22,604 nt of DNA. Origin: Blastocatellia bacterium (lineage in GTDB: Bacteria > Acidobacteriota > Blastocatellia > Pyrinomonadales > Pyrinomonadaceae). The stretch covers positions 25,109 to 47,712 of the forward strand of contig DNND01000130.1 in NCBI GenBank assembly GCA_003488005.1, given 5' to 3'. Below the pieces are notes generated by a model. That model did not search any database and had not been told where the DNA came from. It was given only the letters and a program-made list of their open reading frames with translations. A program made the translations under genes and the position numbers. Position 1 is the stretch's first letter. Each line of letters starts with the position of its first letter. Below, piece after piece: positions 1 to 7,550 of the stretch.

Positions 1-54
1 CACATCAGGCGGCAAAGCCGAACCTCAATTGGTCCATTACCTGGAAGGCCGCGC

Positions 55-1458
55 TTAGGGCTGCAACCAAAACGCCAACGACTTGGGTTCAACTCGCCAA
101 AGCAGCGCCGTATCATTCCGCCCTCCGGTGATAAGCGTGCGGCCGTCGCGACTGAATGCGACTGGGTAACGCGCGTCATCCAGGCGCGCCAGCAACGTAC
201 CGGTTTGAGCGTCCCAAAGCATGACGCCTTTGTCGTTGCTCGTCGCCAGAATGGAGCCGTCCGCATTAAAAACCACGGACGACGTTTTGTAACCAATGGG
301 CGGCAGCGCAAGTTTCAACTCGCCGGTTTCCACGTTCCACAACTTCCCTGCTGTCTGCTTATCGTTTGAGGCAGTCGCCAGCCAATGTCCGTCAGGGCTA
401 AAACTCGCGTCGGTGCCTTCGCTCTTCGGTAGTTTGAAAAGAAGTTCTGCTGTCTTTGCATTCCACAAACGGGTGTCGCCTGCAGTGAAGGTTGCAATCG
501 TGTGACCATCGGGAGAAAACTCAAACCCTTTCATGTAACCTTCGAGAAGGCCTTTCGGCGCAACCTGACCCAGCCGCATCCCTGTTTCAACTTCCCAGAG
601 TTTCATCGCGCCCTCTTGTTCAATCGTTAACAAGGCACCGCTGTCGGGAGTAAAACTCGCGCGATAGATTCGCTCATTGTTTGTAATGGTAGTTTTTAGT
701 CGTCCATCTGCCGCGTCCCATATCTTCGCCGACTTGTCGCCGTTAATCGTAAAGATCCATTGGCCATCGGCGCTGTATCCAGTTTGCAGCGCAAGAAAGT
801 GTCGCGTGCCGGCAAACAACATGACCTTCGCAGTTTCTTTGGCGCCGCTGTCTCGCGTGTCGTGTTTGAGCGTCATGCGCTCTTGTCCGGAGGGAACATC
901 CGCAACCGTTACGACATCGTCTTCTCGTTCGACGAGTACCGAGCCGCCGTCCGGACTAAAAGGAACTGGTCCAAACTCTTCTTCAAAACTGATGCCCGAC
1001 TTTATCTTCGTTTCCAGATTTCGTTTGCGCCCCGGAATGGTCGCTTTCAATTGCCAGCTACTCACGTCCCACAGGCGCACGCTCTTGTCGAGATAATCGC
1101 GCGTGGCGGCCGTGCGTCCGTCGGGACTGAACGAGAAGCCGCTAACTTCGTCTTTCCCGTTTTTCAAAGTCGCCTTCAACTCTCCCGTTTCTGTATCCCA
1201 GATAGTGATGGTCCCGCCCTTGCCGCTCATCGCCGCCAGGCTGCCGTCCGGACTAAACGTGATCAAAGCTTTGCGACCGACAAAACGAGATGGTCCTTTG
1301 TAATCCGGCAGCTTTGCTTTCAGAGCTACGGTAAGTTTCTCGGATGACTGAATAGTATTAATTGGAGTTTGGTCCTGGGCGAAAACCACATTTGCGATCA
1401 TCGTCGCGGCCAGCGCCAATGCGACGACTAACGACCCGTAAACAGAATTATTTCTCAT
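55..1458 (-). CDS. Secreted WD40-repeat beta-propeller protein
   Basis: A 467-residue protein starting at the ATG at 1458. The start gives a clean Sec signal peptide (MRNNSVYGS, a hydrophobic run, then VVFA before QDQ), and an AAGG stretch lies about 12 bases upstream. The frame stays open to 1515, but that part lies inside a duplicated repeat. About nine WD40-like repeats follow, each with a variant of FSPDG followed by a (L/I)WD or LWN/LWE turn (for example FSPDGRTAA, IWDAADG, LWNVETG). Nine units is more than one seven-bladed propeller needs, so some are degenerate or blades are added. No enzymatic domain is visible. WD40 propellers are protein-interaction scaffolds; as a periplasmic or surface protein the partner is unknown. 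It is the last gene of the minus-strand run, 168 bases after the isomerase gene. Confidence 0.85.
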   Translation of the reverse strand: MRNNSVYGSLVVALALAATMIANVVFAQDQTPINTIQSSEKLTVALKAKLPDYKGPSRFVGRKALITFSPDGSLAAMSGKGGTITIWDTETGELKATLKNGKDEVSGFSFSPDGRTAATRDYLDKSVRLWDVSSWQLKATIPGRKRNLETKIKSGISFEEEFGPVPFSPDGGSVLVEREDDVVTVADVPSGQERMTLKHDTRDSGAKETAKVMLFAGTRHFLALQTGYSADGQWIFTINGDKSAKIWDAADGRLKTTITNNERIYRASFTPDSGALLTIEQEGAMKLWEVETGMRLGQVAPKGLLEGYMKGFEFSPDGHTIATFTAGDTRLWNAKTAELLFKLPKSEGTDASFSPDGHWLATASNDKQTAGKLWNVETGELKLALPPIGYKTSSVVFNADGSILATSNDKGVMLWDAQTGTLLARLDDARYPVAFSRDGRTLITGGRNDTALLWRVEPKSLAFWLQP

Positions 1459-1500
1459 CTTTCGAATCATCATCCTTGTAGGTTGGAAATCAAAAGTGGC

Positions 1501-1598
1501 GTGGGCTTCGTTCAAGCAGTTTAGAGTACAACCTTCAGGTTGCGGCCGCGTGGGCTTCGTTCAAGCAGTTTAGATTACAACCTTTGGGTTGCGGTTGC
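1501..1598. repeat. 49-bp tandem duplication carrying a palindrome half
   Basis: Two adjacent copies (1501-1549 and 1550-1598) both begin GTGGGCTTCGTTCAAGCAG and continue with TTTAGA(G/T)TACAACCTT and a short CAACC/GGTTG hairpin. They differ at only a few positions, so the duplication is fairly recent. The unit is the left half of the same palindromic element seen at 12335-12402. Confidence 0.85.
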
Positions 1599-1603
1599 GA
1601 AGA

Positions 1604-1630
1604 CAACAAGCTAAAGCTTGGACTCCTAGC
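1604..1630. repeat. Right half of palindromic element
   Basis: CAAGCTAAAGCTTG at 1607-1620 is a perfect 6-bp-arm hairpin with a 2-base loop. It is followed by GGACTC, a degenerate match to the TGTACTC arm of the copy at 12388-12402. The stop codon of the isomerase gene (TAG, 1628-1626) lies in this element. Confidence 0.6.
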
Positions 1631-2408
1631 TTGAGCGCTGGTATTGCCGTTCGATGGCCTGGATTTTGGCGACGCGCTTGCGATGTCTGTCTTCAGTCAT
1701 TTCTGTTGTGAGCCAAGCCCGCACGATGTCGCGCATCTGCGCACTGTTGATTGTCTTGCTGCCAAGCGTCAAGACGTTGGCGCCGTTGTGTTCGCGCGAG
1801 TTGCGCGCAACTTCGACTGAATAACAGGCGGCGGCGCGCACGCCGGGAACTTTATTCGCGGTCATCGCGCTGCCGACACCGGCGCCGTCGATGACAATGC
1901 CGACGTCCGCTGTGCCTTCCGCAACGCTCTTCGCGACCGCATAAGCGAAGTCCGGGTAGTCGACCGCTTCTTCCGAGTTGGTGCCAAAGTCATGGACCTG
2001 ATTGCCCAGCGAAGTCAGAAAAGCCTTCAGATCTTCTTTCATCTTGAAGCCGCCATGATCGGCGCCGACAGCAATTAACTTAGACGCGTCGGAACCACTG
2101 CGAGGAACGCGCCGCACAATTTGAATCTGCTTTTCGCTGACGATGTCGGCCGCGAGCGGCGTCAGACGCGCGCCTTCGGCTATGCGCAGGACCGACCCTG
2201 CAGCGAGATCGCGCACATCGTCCTCGGTGATAACTGTCTTTGACGACTCGTCGGCGGTGACGGTTGTTGGCGCTGACGCAGCCGGAGCGGTGCTAACAAA
2301 TCGGCTGGGAGTCGTTGAGGAAGCGGATGCGGCTTCTTCAGGAAGGGCTTTGTCGAGCACATCGCGAACCAGGGCCCGGATGCGATCGCGTGATGTGGTG
2401 TCGTCCAT
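1626..2408 (-). CDS. rpiB: RpiB-family sugar-phosphate isomerase with microcompartment-like N-terminus
   Basis: A 260-residue protein. Residues 111-258 are a RpiB/LacAB domain: GADHGG (D117, H118), TANKVPG (183-189), REHNGAN (H207, N208) and the basic RHRKRV (241-246). RpiB interconverts ribose-5-P and ribulose-5-P. Normal RpiB is about 150 residues, so about 110 are extra. Residues 5-24 form an amphipathic helix (RDRIRALVRDVLDKAL), 25-57 are an Ala/Ser/Thr/Pro-rich linker, and 60-99 (ITEDDVR...RLTPLAADIV) resemble the N-terminus of EutT as I recall it. That arrangement looks like microcompartment cargo (inference). The position of E. coli Cys66-Gly-Thr68 reads D174-G-A176, so either the catalytic base differs or the substrate does. 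It lies 93 bases after the 5'-nucleotidase genes, with a heptamer array between. Confidence 0.85.
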   Translation of the reverse strand: MDDTTSRDRIRALVRDVLDKALPEEAASASSTTPSRFVSTAPAASAPTTVTADESSKTVITEDDVRDLAAGSVLRIAEGARLTPLAADIVSEKQIQIVRRVPRSGSDASKLIAVGADHGGFKMKEDLKAFLTSLGNQVHDFGTNSEEAVDYPDFAYAVAKSVAEGTADVGIVIDGAGVGSAMTANKVPGVRAAACYSVEVARNSREHNGANVLTLGSKTINSAQMRDIVRAWLTTEMTEDRHRKRVAKIQAIERQYQRSS

Positions 2409-2412
2409 TAAA

Positions 2413-2504
2413 GGTGTCAGTGGTCAGTTGTCAGTTGTCAGTTGTAGTACGCGCAGCTCGCTCGCAATCTTGTTTTGCAACTGACTACGGACTACTGACA
2501 ACTA
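2413..2504. repeat. Inverted heptamer array (GTCAGTT type)
   Basis: The left arm 2413-2444 has about four tandem 7-base units of the form GTCAGTT. The right arm 2478-2504 has the complementary CAACTGAC/CTACTGAC units. The arms enclose about 33 bases. The stop codon of the 5'-nucleotidase catalytic gene (TAG, 2504-2502) is made by the edge of the right arm. Confidence 0.8.
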
Positions 2505-3473
2505 ACCGACTTCTCGCAAATCAAGTAGCCGTCCGGCAGATGCCACAACTTTTCCAGCCTGCAATTTGAAATCAACGCGGCCAACGTAGATGCCGCTCCT
2601 GCCGACCTGGAAGATGATGGTGTCGTTGCCGGAGGGTTGTTTCGTCAGCACCGGTTTCTGCATGAACGTATGCGTATGCCCGCTGGCAATAAAATCGATG
2701 CCATCAACCTGTGACGCCACCTGGGTATCGCCGATCTCGGCTTCTTTAGCATTCGGGTAATAGCCCAGGTGCGACATGCCGATGACGAGGGTGCAACGTT
2801 CGCGCTGTCGCAGAATTTCAACCACCTCGCGCGCTGACTTAACCGGATCCATATACTTCACGCCTTTGAAATTCTCCGGCGTGATCAAATTGTCGGGACT
2901 GATGCCCATCCCAAACAATCCCACGCGCACCCCGCCAAGTGTGCGTACGACGTAGCGCTTAACCCGCGCCTCGAGCGGTGTGCCGCGCAGGTCGTAGTTG
3001 CTGGAAACAAAATCGAAGTTGGCAAACTTCATGGCTGCAACCAACGCGTCAACGCCATTATCGAAATCGTGGTTGCCCAATGTGCCGACGTCATAGCCAA
3101 TCAATGACATCGACTTATATTCAACTTCGCCTTTGTAAAAATTGAAATACGGCGTGCCTTGAAACACGTCGCCGGCATCGATCATCAGCGTGTTCGGATT
3201 TTCCTTGCGCACGCGTTTGACCAGCGTAGCGCGGCGAGCGACGCCGCCCTTGCCGCCGTATTGCTTGTCATTATCCGGCAACGGATCGATCTGCGAGTGG
3301 GTATCGTTGGTGTGCAGGATCGTTATCAGAGTTCCGCCGGCTGACACGTCAAGCAACGGCGCCGAGAGTGCAGACCACGTGGAGGTTGAAAACAACTGCG
3401 CCCGCGATTGTGGCAGGGCAAGCGCGGCGCCGCCGGCGATCGAGCTTCTCAAGAACTTGCGCCTGGTAATCAT
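2502..3473 (-). CDS. 5'-nucleotidase catalytic (metallophosphatase) domain, Tat-exported
   Basis: A 323-residue protein with a twin-arginine signal (TRRKFLRSS, 3-11, then a hydrophobic run), followed by the calcineurin-like metallophosphatase domain of the UshA/5'-nucleotidase family. Metal-binding motifs are all present: NDTH (56-59), DAGD (99-102), GNHDFD (133-138), SHLG (234-237) and SGHTH (264-268). It should hydrolyse nucleotide monophosphates or UDP-sugars in the periplasm. The protein stops after this domain, whereas UshA-type enzymes (about 550 residues) go on into a substrate-binding C-terminal domain. That domain is encoded by the preceding gene, whose TGA overlaps this ATG (ATGA at 3473-3470), so translation is probably coupled. 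The two products most likely assemble after export. Confidence 0.92.
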   Translation of the reverse strand: MITRRKFLRSSIAGGAALALPQSRAQLFSTSTWSALSAPLLDVSAGGTLITILHTNDTHSQIDPLPDNDKQYGGKGGVARRATLVKRVRKENPNTLMIDAGDVFQGTPYFNFYKGEVEYKSMSLIGYDVGTLGNHDFDNGVDALVAAMKFANFDFVSSNYDLRGTPLEARVKRYVVRTLGGVRVGLFGMGISPDNLITPENFKGVKYMDPVKSAREVVEILRQRERCTLVIGMSHLGYYPNAKEAEIGDTQVASQVDGIDFIASGHTHTFMQKPVLTKQPSGNDTIIFQVGRSGIYVGRVDFKLQAGKVVASAGRLLDLREVG

Positions 3474-4345
3474 TGCGGTTGCTCCGGTGTATCCGTACTT
3501 GATTTATCAAAAATGAAACGGCCATCGAGGTTAGGGCGAATTTCGCGGCCCGCGGCAGTTTCGGATTTCACGTAATTAATCATCGCGTCGCGAATCGTTA
3601 GTCCAATCGGGTTGATATTTTTTCCGGCGCGCAAAATCGAATAGTCGCCTTCAGTTGCCGAAGGTTTTGACGAGCGACGATTCATCAGGTAGTCAATGCT
3701 AACGACCGTATAAATCTTCGCGGGATCGATTTCTTTTTCCTGCCCAGCGACCAGCAAACGAGCTGTTTCCAACTCAGGTTGCTTATTCGCGCCAGTTTTA
3801 TATTTGATACGCGCGCCCGCTTGCGCATCGCGGTGGGAAACCACCACTCGCAGTAAATCCAAAACCTGCGCGCCGGTTAAATCGACCGCGACCAATGCAT
3901 TTTCAAAGGGCAGGAGCTCAAAAATATCTCTGATGCGAATGTCCCCTTCAGAAATGACACTCTTGCGCAAACCGCCGCCGTTAGTTACGGCCAGGTCAAC
4001 TGGTTTGCCCAGTTTTCGAGTTGCCTCTTGCTTTATGCCGTTAGTTACAAAGTTTCCCAATGAACCTGAGCCGATCCCGCCTTTGCGCAGTTCGCCTTTG
4101 AGTTTGCCGATTACGACATCCAGCGCTCGGACTTTCGGCGCATAGACTTCCAGCATTTTGTCGACATCTTTGTCGTCAGGAATGGTCGCGTCGACTACCG
4201 TTTCAGCCACGCGCGCATGAACGTCGGGTGGTGTTGGCGCGAGCGCTGGGCGGGCGGCCACTTGAGCACTAGCCGATCGTCCGCTCAGGGCCAACGACAA
4301 GAGCAAGAGCACGCCGGTAATCAATGCCGTTTTGACTCGGATCAC
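3470..4345 (-). CDS. 5'-nucleotidase C-terminal (substrate-binding) domain, Sec-exported
   Basis: A 291-residue protein from a GTG at 4345. I chose this start because AAAGGA lies nine bases before it and the product begins MIRVKTALITG with a Sec signal ending ASA before QVA. An upstream in-frame start (4387) would put a charged extension before the signal. Residues from about 60 onward match the 5_nucleotid_C domain: FVTNG, the nucleobase-site motif TNGGGLR, and IFELLPFENALV. It has no metal site of its own. The catalytic half is the next gene downstream, so the gene order is the reverse of the usual N-to-C fusion. Together they would act as a periplasmic 5'-nucleotidase or UDP-sugar hydrolase. 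Confidence 0.9.
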   Translation of the reverse strand: MIRVKTALITGVLLLLSLALSGRSASAQVAARPALAPTPPDVHARVAETVVDATIPDDKDVDKMLEVYAPKVRALDVVIGKLKGELRKGGIGSGSLGNFVTNGIKQEATRKLGKPVDLAVTNGGGLRKSVISEGDIRIRDIFELLPFENALVAVDLTGAQVLDLLRVVVSHRDAQAGARIKYKTGANKQPELETARLLVAGQEKEIDPAKIYTVVSIDYLMNRRSSKPSATEGDYSILRAGKNINPIGLTIRDAMINYVKSETAAGREIRPNLDGRFIFDKSSTDTPEQPQ

Positions 4346-4398
4346 GTCGATAGTTCCTTTTCGAGGTAAAAAATAACAACCCAACATTCTGGACTTGA

Positions 4399-4427
4399 TT
4401 GACCTGTACGGAGAGCTTCAATAGTAT
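4399..4427 (+). promoter_or_regulatory. Sigma-70-type promoter for hpt
   Basis: TTGACC (4399-4404), a 17-base spacer and TAGTAT (4422-4427) give an initiation site near 4434. This rules out the in-frame TTG at 4399 and the ATG at 4426 as start codons of the downstream gene. Confidence 0.55.
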
Positions 4428-4500
4428 GTCGCACCATCAGCCCGATAGGCAACCGGGATTTCTTACGGCACGTTTCAATCATGATTCTTATTTTCAGGAG

Positions 4501-5082
4501 ATGACTGACTTGGCTACACCTTCCGCACACATGACTTCAGAATTTTCCAATCCAAATCTCGACGTTCTATTTTCGCAGGAAACGATTGCGGCGCGCATCA
4601 AGGAACTCGGCGCCGAAATCACTCGCGATTATGCCGGGATGAATCCTTTGCTGATCGGCGTGCTCAAAGGCGCCTGCTTTTTTCTGAGCGATCTGCTGCG
4701 CACCATCGACACGCGTTTGAGTATCGAGTTCATGGCCATATCGAGTTATGGTTCGTCCACGAGAACTTCAGGCGAAGTGCGCATCATGAAGGATCTGGAC
4801 GTGCCGATTGAAGGCCGCCACATTCTGGTTGTTGAAGATATCGTCGATACCGGATTGACGCTCAGCTATCTGATGGCCAACCTCGAGTCGCGCGGAGCAG
4901 CGAGCGTAAAACTTGCAGCCCTGCTTGATAAAGCCGAACGGCGGGAACGACCGGTACAAATTGACTATCTTGGCTTCCAGATTCCGGACCACTTCGTTGT
5001 TGGGTATGGATTGGATTTCGCTGAGCGCTATCGCAACCTGCCATTCATCGCCGTGCTAAAAAATCCGGAACTTACATCCTGA
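4501..5082 (+). CDS. hpt: Hypoxanthine phosphoribosyltransferase
   Basis: A 193-residue purine-salvage enzyme that makes IMP or GMP from hypoxanthine or guanine and PRPP in the cytoplasm. The PRPP-binding loop VVEDIVDTGLTL is intact. VLKGACFFLSDLL, the SSYGSSTRTSG loop and VVGYGLDFAERYRNLP at the C-terminus are all typical of HPRT. The start is uncertain. The frame is open from 4399, but a promoter at 4399-4427 excludes the two earliest codons. ATG 4501 has AGGAG directly abutting it. TTG 4510 has the same AGGAG at a better nine-base spacing. ATG 4531 gives 183 residues, closest to the family length. It is divergent from the 5'-nucleotidase operon, with which it shares a nucleotide-salvage theme. 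Confidence 0.93.
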   Translation: MTDLATPSAHMTSEFSNPNLDVLFSQETIAARIKELGAEITRDYAGMNPLLIGVLKGACFFLSDLLRTIDTRLSIEFMAISSYGSSTRTSGEVRIMKDLDVPIEGRHILVVEDIVDTGLTLSYLMANLESRGAASVKLAALLDKAERRERPVQIDYLGFQIPDHFVVGYGLDFAERYRNLPFIAVLKNPELTS

Positions 5083-5110
5083 AATTTCTGAGACTGCACC
5101 CCAGCGTAAA

Positions 5111-5169
5111 GCAAACTGTTAGTTTGCGGCAGGTCTTTTGGAGTGCGGCGGCTCGACGCCGCAGTCCAA
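5111..5169. repeat. Two adjacent small hairpins
   Basis: GCAAACT/AGTTTGC (5111-5117 and 5121-5127, 3-base loop) is followed by a 13-bp-arm hairpin TTGGAGTGCGGCG/CGCCGCAGTCCAA (5138-5150 and 5157-5169, one mismatch). The second resembles a short GC-rich palindrome widespread in soil bacteria. It lies between hpt and the hydrolase gene and could end the hpt transcript, but no T-run follows. Confidence 0.65.
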
Positions 5170-5187
5170 ATCCATAGGAGTCACTTA

Positions 5188-6090
5188 ATGAGAACCAGAT
5201 TTTTATTCCTGATTCCTGTCTTCCTTTGGTTCTGTACTGCACCATCCTTCGCACAGGACTTCTCCAAAGTTGAAATCAAAACGATCAAGGTGGCCGGCAA
5301 CATCTACATGCTGCAAGGCGCCGGTGGAAACATCGGTGTTTCAGTTGGACCAGACGGAATCTTGATTGTTGACGATCAATACGCGCCGCTGGCGGACAGA
5401 ATCAAGGCCGCACTGAAAAAGCTTGGCGACGGCAAACTGAAATTTATTCTAAACACTCACTACCACGGCGATCACACCGGTAGTAATCCCATCTTTGGAC
5501 CTGACGCGCCGATCATCTCGCAAACAAATGCGCGCAAGCGGCTGACCACGGAACAACAGTCGAAATTCTTTGGTTGGAAATTTCCCCCAATGCCAAAAGA
5601 AGGCTTGCCGGTTATTACTTTCGATCAATCCGTGTCTGTGTTTTTCAACGGCGAAGAGATTAAGGTTATCCATTTCCCGCATGGTCATACCGACGGCGAC
5701 AGCGTTGTCTTCTTTACCGGCGCCAATGTGGTCCATATGGGTGACGACTTTTTTCAGGGCCGATTTCCAGTGGTCGATCTGGAAAACGGCGGCGACGTCG
5801 AAGGTATGACCAGGAACGTAGCGGAGATCATCAGCAAGCTGCCGGCGGATGTGAAAATCATTCCCGGCCACGGCGCACTTTCAGACCTCGATGGCCTGAA
5901 ACTCTTTCACCGCATGCTGGTGGAAACGACTGCGATTGTGCGGAAGAAAATGAAGGCGCACAAAACCCTGGCGCAGATAAAGGCTGAAGGACTGCCTGAA
6001 GAATGGAAAGCGTGGGGCGCGGGTTATATCAAAACCGACATGTGGCTGGCACTTGTTTACACCAGCCTGTCGGAACACGCGAAGCACTGA
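5188..6090 (+). CDS. Secreted MBL-fold metallo-hydrolase
   Basis: A 300-residue protein with a Sec signal peptide (cleavage near FAQ, residue 22). The ATG at 5188 has AGGAG seven bases upstream; the longer frame to 5143 runs through a hairpin repeat. The metallo-beta-lactamase fold is clear: HYHGDH (H91, H93, D95, H96), GHTDGD (166-171), MGDDFF (D186) and PGHG (H228), giving a two-zinc site. The C-terminus (AEGLPEEWKAWGAGY) is typical of a group of exported MBL hydrolases of unknown substrate in Acidobacteriota and Bacteroidota. It may be a hydrolase or a lactonase. The family name alone does not show beta-lactamase activity. Confidence 0.9.
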   Translation: MRTRFLFLIPVFLWFCTAPSFAQDFSKVEIKTIKVAGNIYMLQGAGGNIGVSVGPDGILIVDDQYAPLADRIKAALKKLGDGKLKFILNTHYHGDHTGSNPIFGPDAPIISQTNARKRLTTEQQSKFFGWKFPPMPKEGLPVITFDQSVSVFFNGEEIKVIHFPHGHTDGDSVVFFTGANVVHMGDDFFQGRFPVVDLENGGDVEGMTRNVAEIISKLPADVKIIPGHGALSDLDGLKLFHRMLVETTAIVRKKMKAHKTLAQIKAEGLPEEWKAWGAGYIKTDMWLALVYTSLSEHAKH

Positions 6091-6161
6091 GAGCAGTCTC
6101 CAAATAAACAGACTGTGAGTGCCTTCTCGAAGGCTGCTGCGTTTGAGGGAGCCGAGTGTCA

Positions 6162-6257
6162 TGAGGTCGGTACCGTCCGCGGTAGCGGATGGGTGCCTAG
6201 TGATTGCCGATTGGCAAGATCGGAACCCATCCGCTACCGCGGACGGTACTGACCTCA
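6162..6257. repeat. 33-bp-arm inverted repeat
   Basis: The arms 6162-6194 and 6225-6257 are complementary over 33 bases with one mismatch. The core is TACCGTCCGCGGTAGCGGAT. The 30-base loop holds a further TGCC/GGCA mini-hairpin. It sits between two convergent genes, so it may act as a two-way transcription stop, though there is no T-run. It has the form of an interspersed REP-type element. Confidence 0.9.
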
Positions 6258-6307
6258 ATGCCACTGCGAAGCCTTTGACTCGAACACATCGCTACCTCCG
6301 GTCGACT

Positions 6308-7021
6308 CTAAAACGTCATCCCGTAATACGCAAACAGCGCATTTTTTCCGCGGCCGTGGTTGGCGATGGTGTAGCCCAAAGACAATGAGCCATCGTGCGG
6401 CGTTGTGAATGATAGTGCTGGAGACACGTAACCAAACCGATTGTCGCCGCTGAACCAATCCACAATAAATTCTACATTCTCGACGAGCGGCTGTTCATAG
6501 GCGACGATCGCGCCTGTCTTTGTTTTCTCGGAGTCGTGCGCGTTCAGCAGCGTGTAAGCTCCGCCGGTGAATCGTGGGCCATGATCCCCTTTTAACTGTT
6601 TGCTTGCGACCCCGTAGCATTGCGCAATAGTGCGTGTGCCGCTGCGATGCGTGATCGGGATATAACCAATACAACCCAGCGCCGCTGCAATCCCATTCTG
6701 CTCGTTGTTGTAAAACTGCCACTTCGCGTTGGGCTGCAATTCGATGGGCTCGCCACCACCACGCACGTGTGTATACGAAACGTTCGCCCCAACCTCAATG
6801 TTTTTTCCGACACCGATAACCACGCGCGGTATGTAGTTTTCAAAGTGGTCATTTCGTTCCCAGGCGTAGTTGGTAATGAAGTCCATCTCCAGATAAACCT
6901 TCTTAGGTGAGACGACGTCGGTCGACGGCACGTTCATGAGCGTGGATTGGGCCGTCGCTTCAATCGCAAGGGCAAACAAGAAAAGCACGGCCAGCAGTAG
7001 CGTTGATTTTTGCAGGTTCAT
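6308..7021 (-). CDS. Putative outer-membrane beta-barrel protein
   Basis: A 237-residue protein from the ATG at 7021, which has GAGG five bases upstream; an earlier in-frame start at 7054 would spoil the signal peptide. Residues 1-25 are a Sec signal (MNLQKSTLLLAVLFLFALAI, ending ATAQ). The rest has alternating polar and hydrophobic strands with many aromatic residues (YLEMDF, IEVGANVSYTHV, SLGYTI) and ends in Phe, the usual last residue of proteins inserted by the Bam machinery. It is small for a porin, about 8 to 12 strands. I do not recognise a specific family and assign no substrate. Confidence 0.75.
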   Translation of the reverse strand: MNLQKSTLLLAVLFLFALAIEATAQSTLMNVPSTDVVSPKKVYLEMDFITNYAWERNDHFENYIPRVVIGVGKNIEVGANVSYTHVRGGGEPIELQPNAKWQFYNNEQNGIAAALGCIGYIPITHRSGTRTIAQCYGVASKQLKGDHGPRFTGGAYTLLNAHDSEKTKTGAIVAYEQPLVENVEFIVDWFSGDNRFGYVSPALSFTTPHDGSLSLGYTIANHGRGKNALFAYYGMTF

Positions 7022-7112
7022 GGCAACCTCAACTTCGGTCTGAAAGTGGATCACGGGATTGGCGGTAGATGATGCAGAAAATATCGCCGCTATTCAAGCC
7101 CAGGTTGAATTG

Positions 7113-7345
7113 AGCCCGCGAAGCGGGGCGTCAGCATAAAGCCTGGGGTGTAGCGAAGCGTAACCCCAGGATCGGTGCCATGTGATGCAAAGAGCCCGCG
7201 AAGCGGGCGACAGTGGTAAATTATCAATAAATCTTGGACTTAGCGCTATCGCACGCTTCGCGCGCTTGGTCTTCTTACCTGACGTTAACCCGGGGTTCCG
7301 CTTCGCTCCACCCCGGGCTCTATGCTTTCACCCGCTACGCGGGTT
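7113..7345. repeat. Compound inverted repeat, about 58-bp arms
   Basis: The left arm 7113-7170 holds AGCCCGCGAAGCGG, then GCATAAAGCC, then GGGGTGTAGCGAAGCG. The right arm 7287-7345 is its reverse complement at roughly four positions in five. Each arm itself contains smaller palindromes (CCTGGGG/CCCCAGG; CCCGC/GCGGG). Inside the loop, 7192-7213 repeats the opening module of the left arm (GAGCCCGCGAAGCGGGCGAC). It occupies the gap upstream of the membrane-protein gene. Confidence 0.85.
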
Positions 7346-7550
7346 TGGGAGAGTTAAGCCTGATGAACTTGATCAGAGTTTCCAAAAGTTTATCGAACAT
7401 TCCTCACCGGTCCGGCGAAACCCTGGACTTTCCCCAGTCGAGGTCATGGCGTTTCTATTACTTTTTCAGAAAATTCACCCATTAGCGAGACAAGGGCCAT
7501 TCGTGGGTCTAGACTGTGCGCGAACATTCTGGCCCAAACATATCCGCAAC
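7346..7550. other. Gap before membrane-protein gene, nothing recognised
   Basis: This is a 205-base continuation of the 529-base non-coding stretch that starts at 7022. It is open in the same frame as the downstream membrane protein, but the encoded peptide is repeat-derived in its upstream part and looks unlike a protein. I see no clear promoter, RNA or repeat in it. Confidence 0.5.

Noticed and set aside
677..1347. Plus-strand frames opposite the WD40 gene (139 and 195 residues)
   Set aside because: They are shadows of the WD40 gene with no recognisable domain.
1626..2408. A microcompartment operon in this window
   Set aside because: No shell protein, aldolase or aldehyde dehydrogenase is present; only one cargo-like protein. 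The link is kept as a hypothesis.
4399..4500. Extended N-terminus of HPRT from TTG 4399 or ATG 4426
   Set aside because: The stretch contains TTGACC-17-TAGTAT and is not conserved-looking.
6162..6257. Insertion sequence ends
   Set aside because: No transposase frame is enclosed and no target-site duplication is visible.
7182..7550. N-terminal 123-residue extension of the membrane protein
   Set aside because: The frame crosses an inverted repeat and has no protein character; ATG 7551 begins the recognisable protein.
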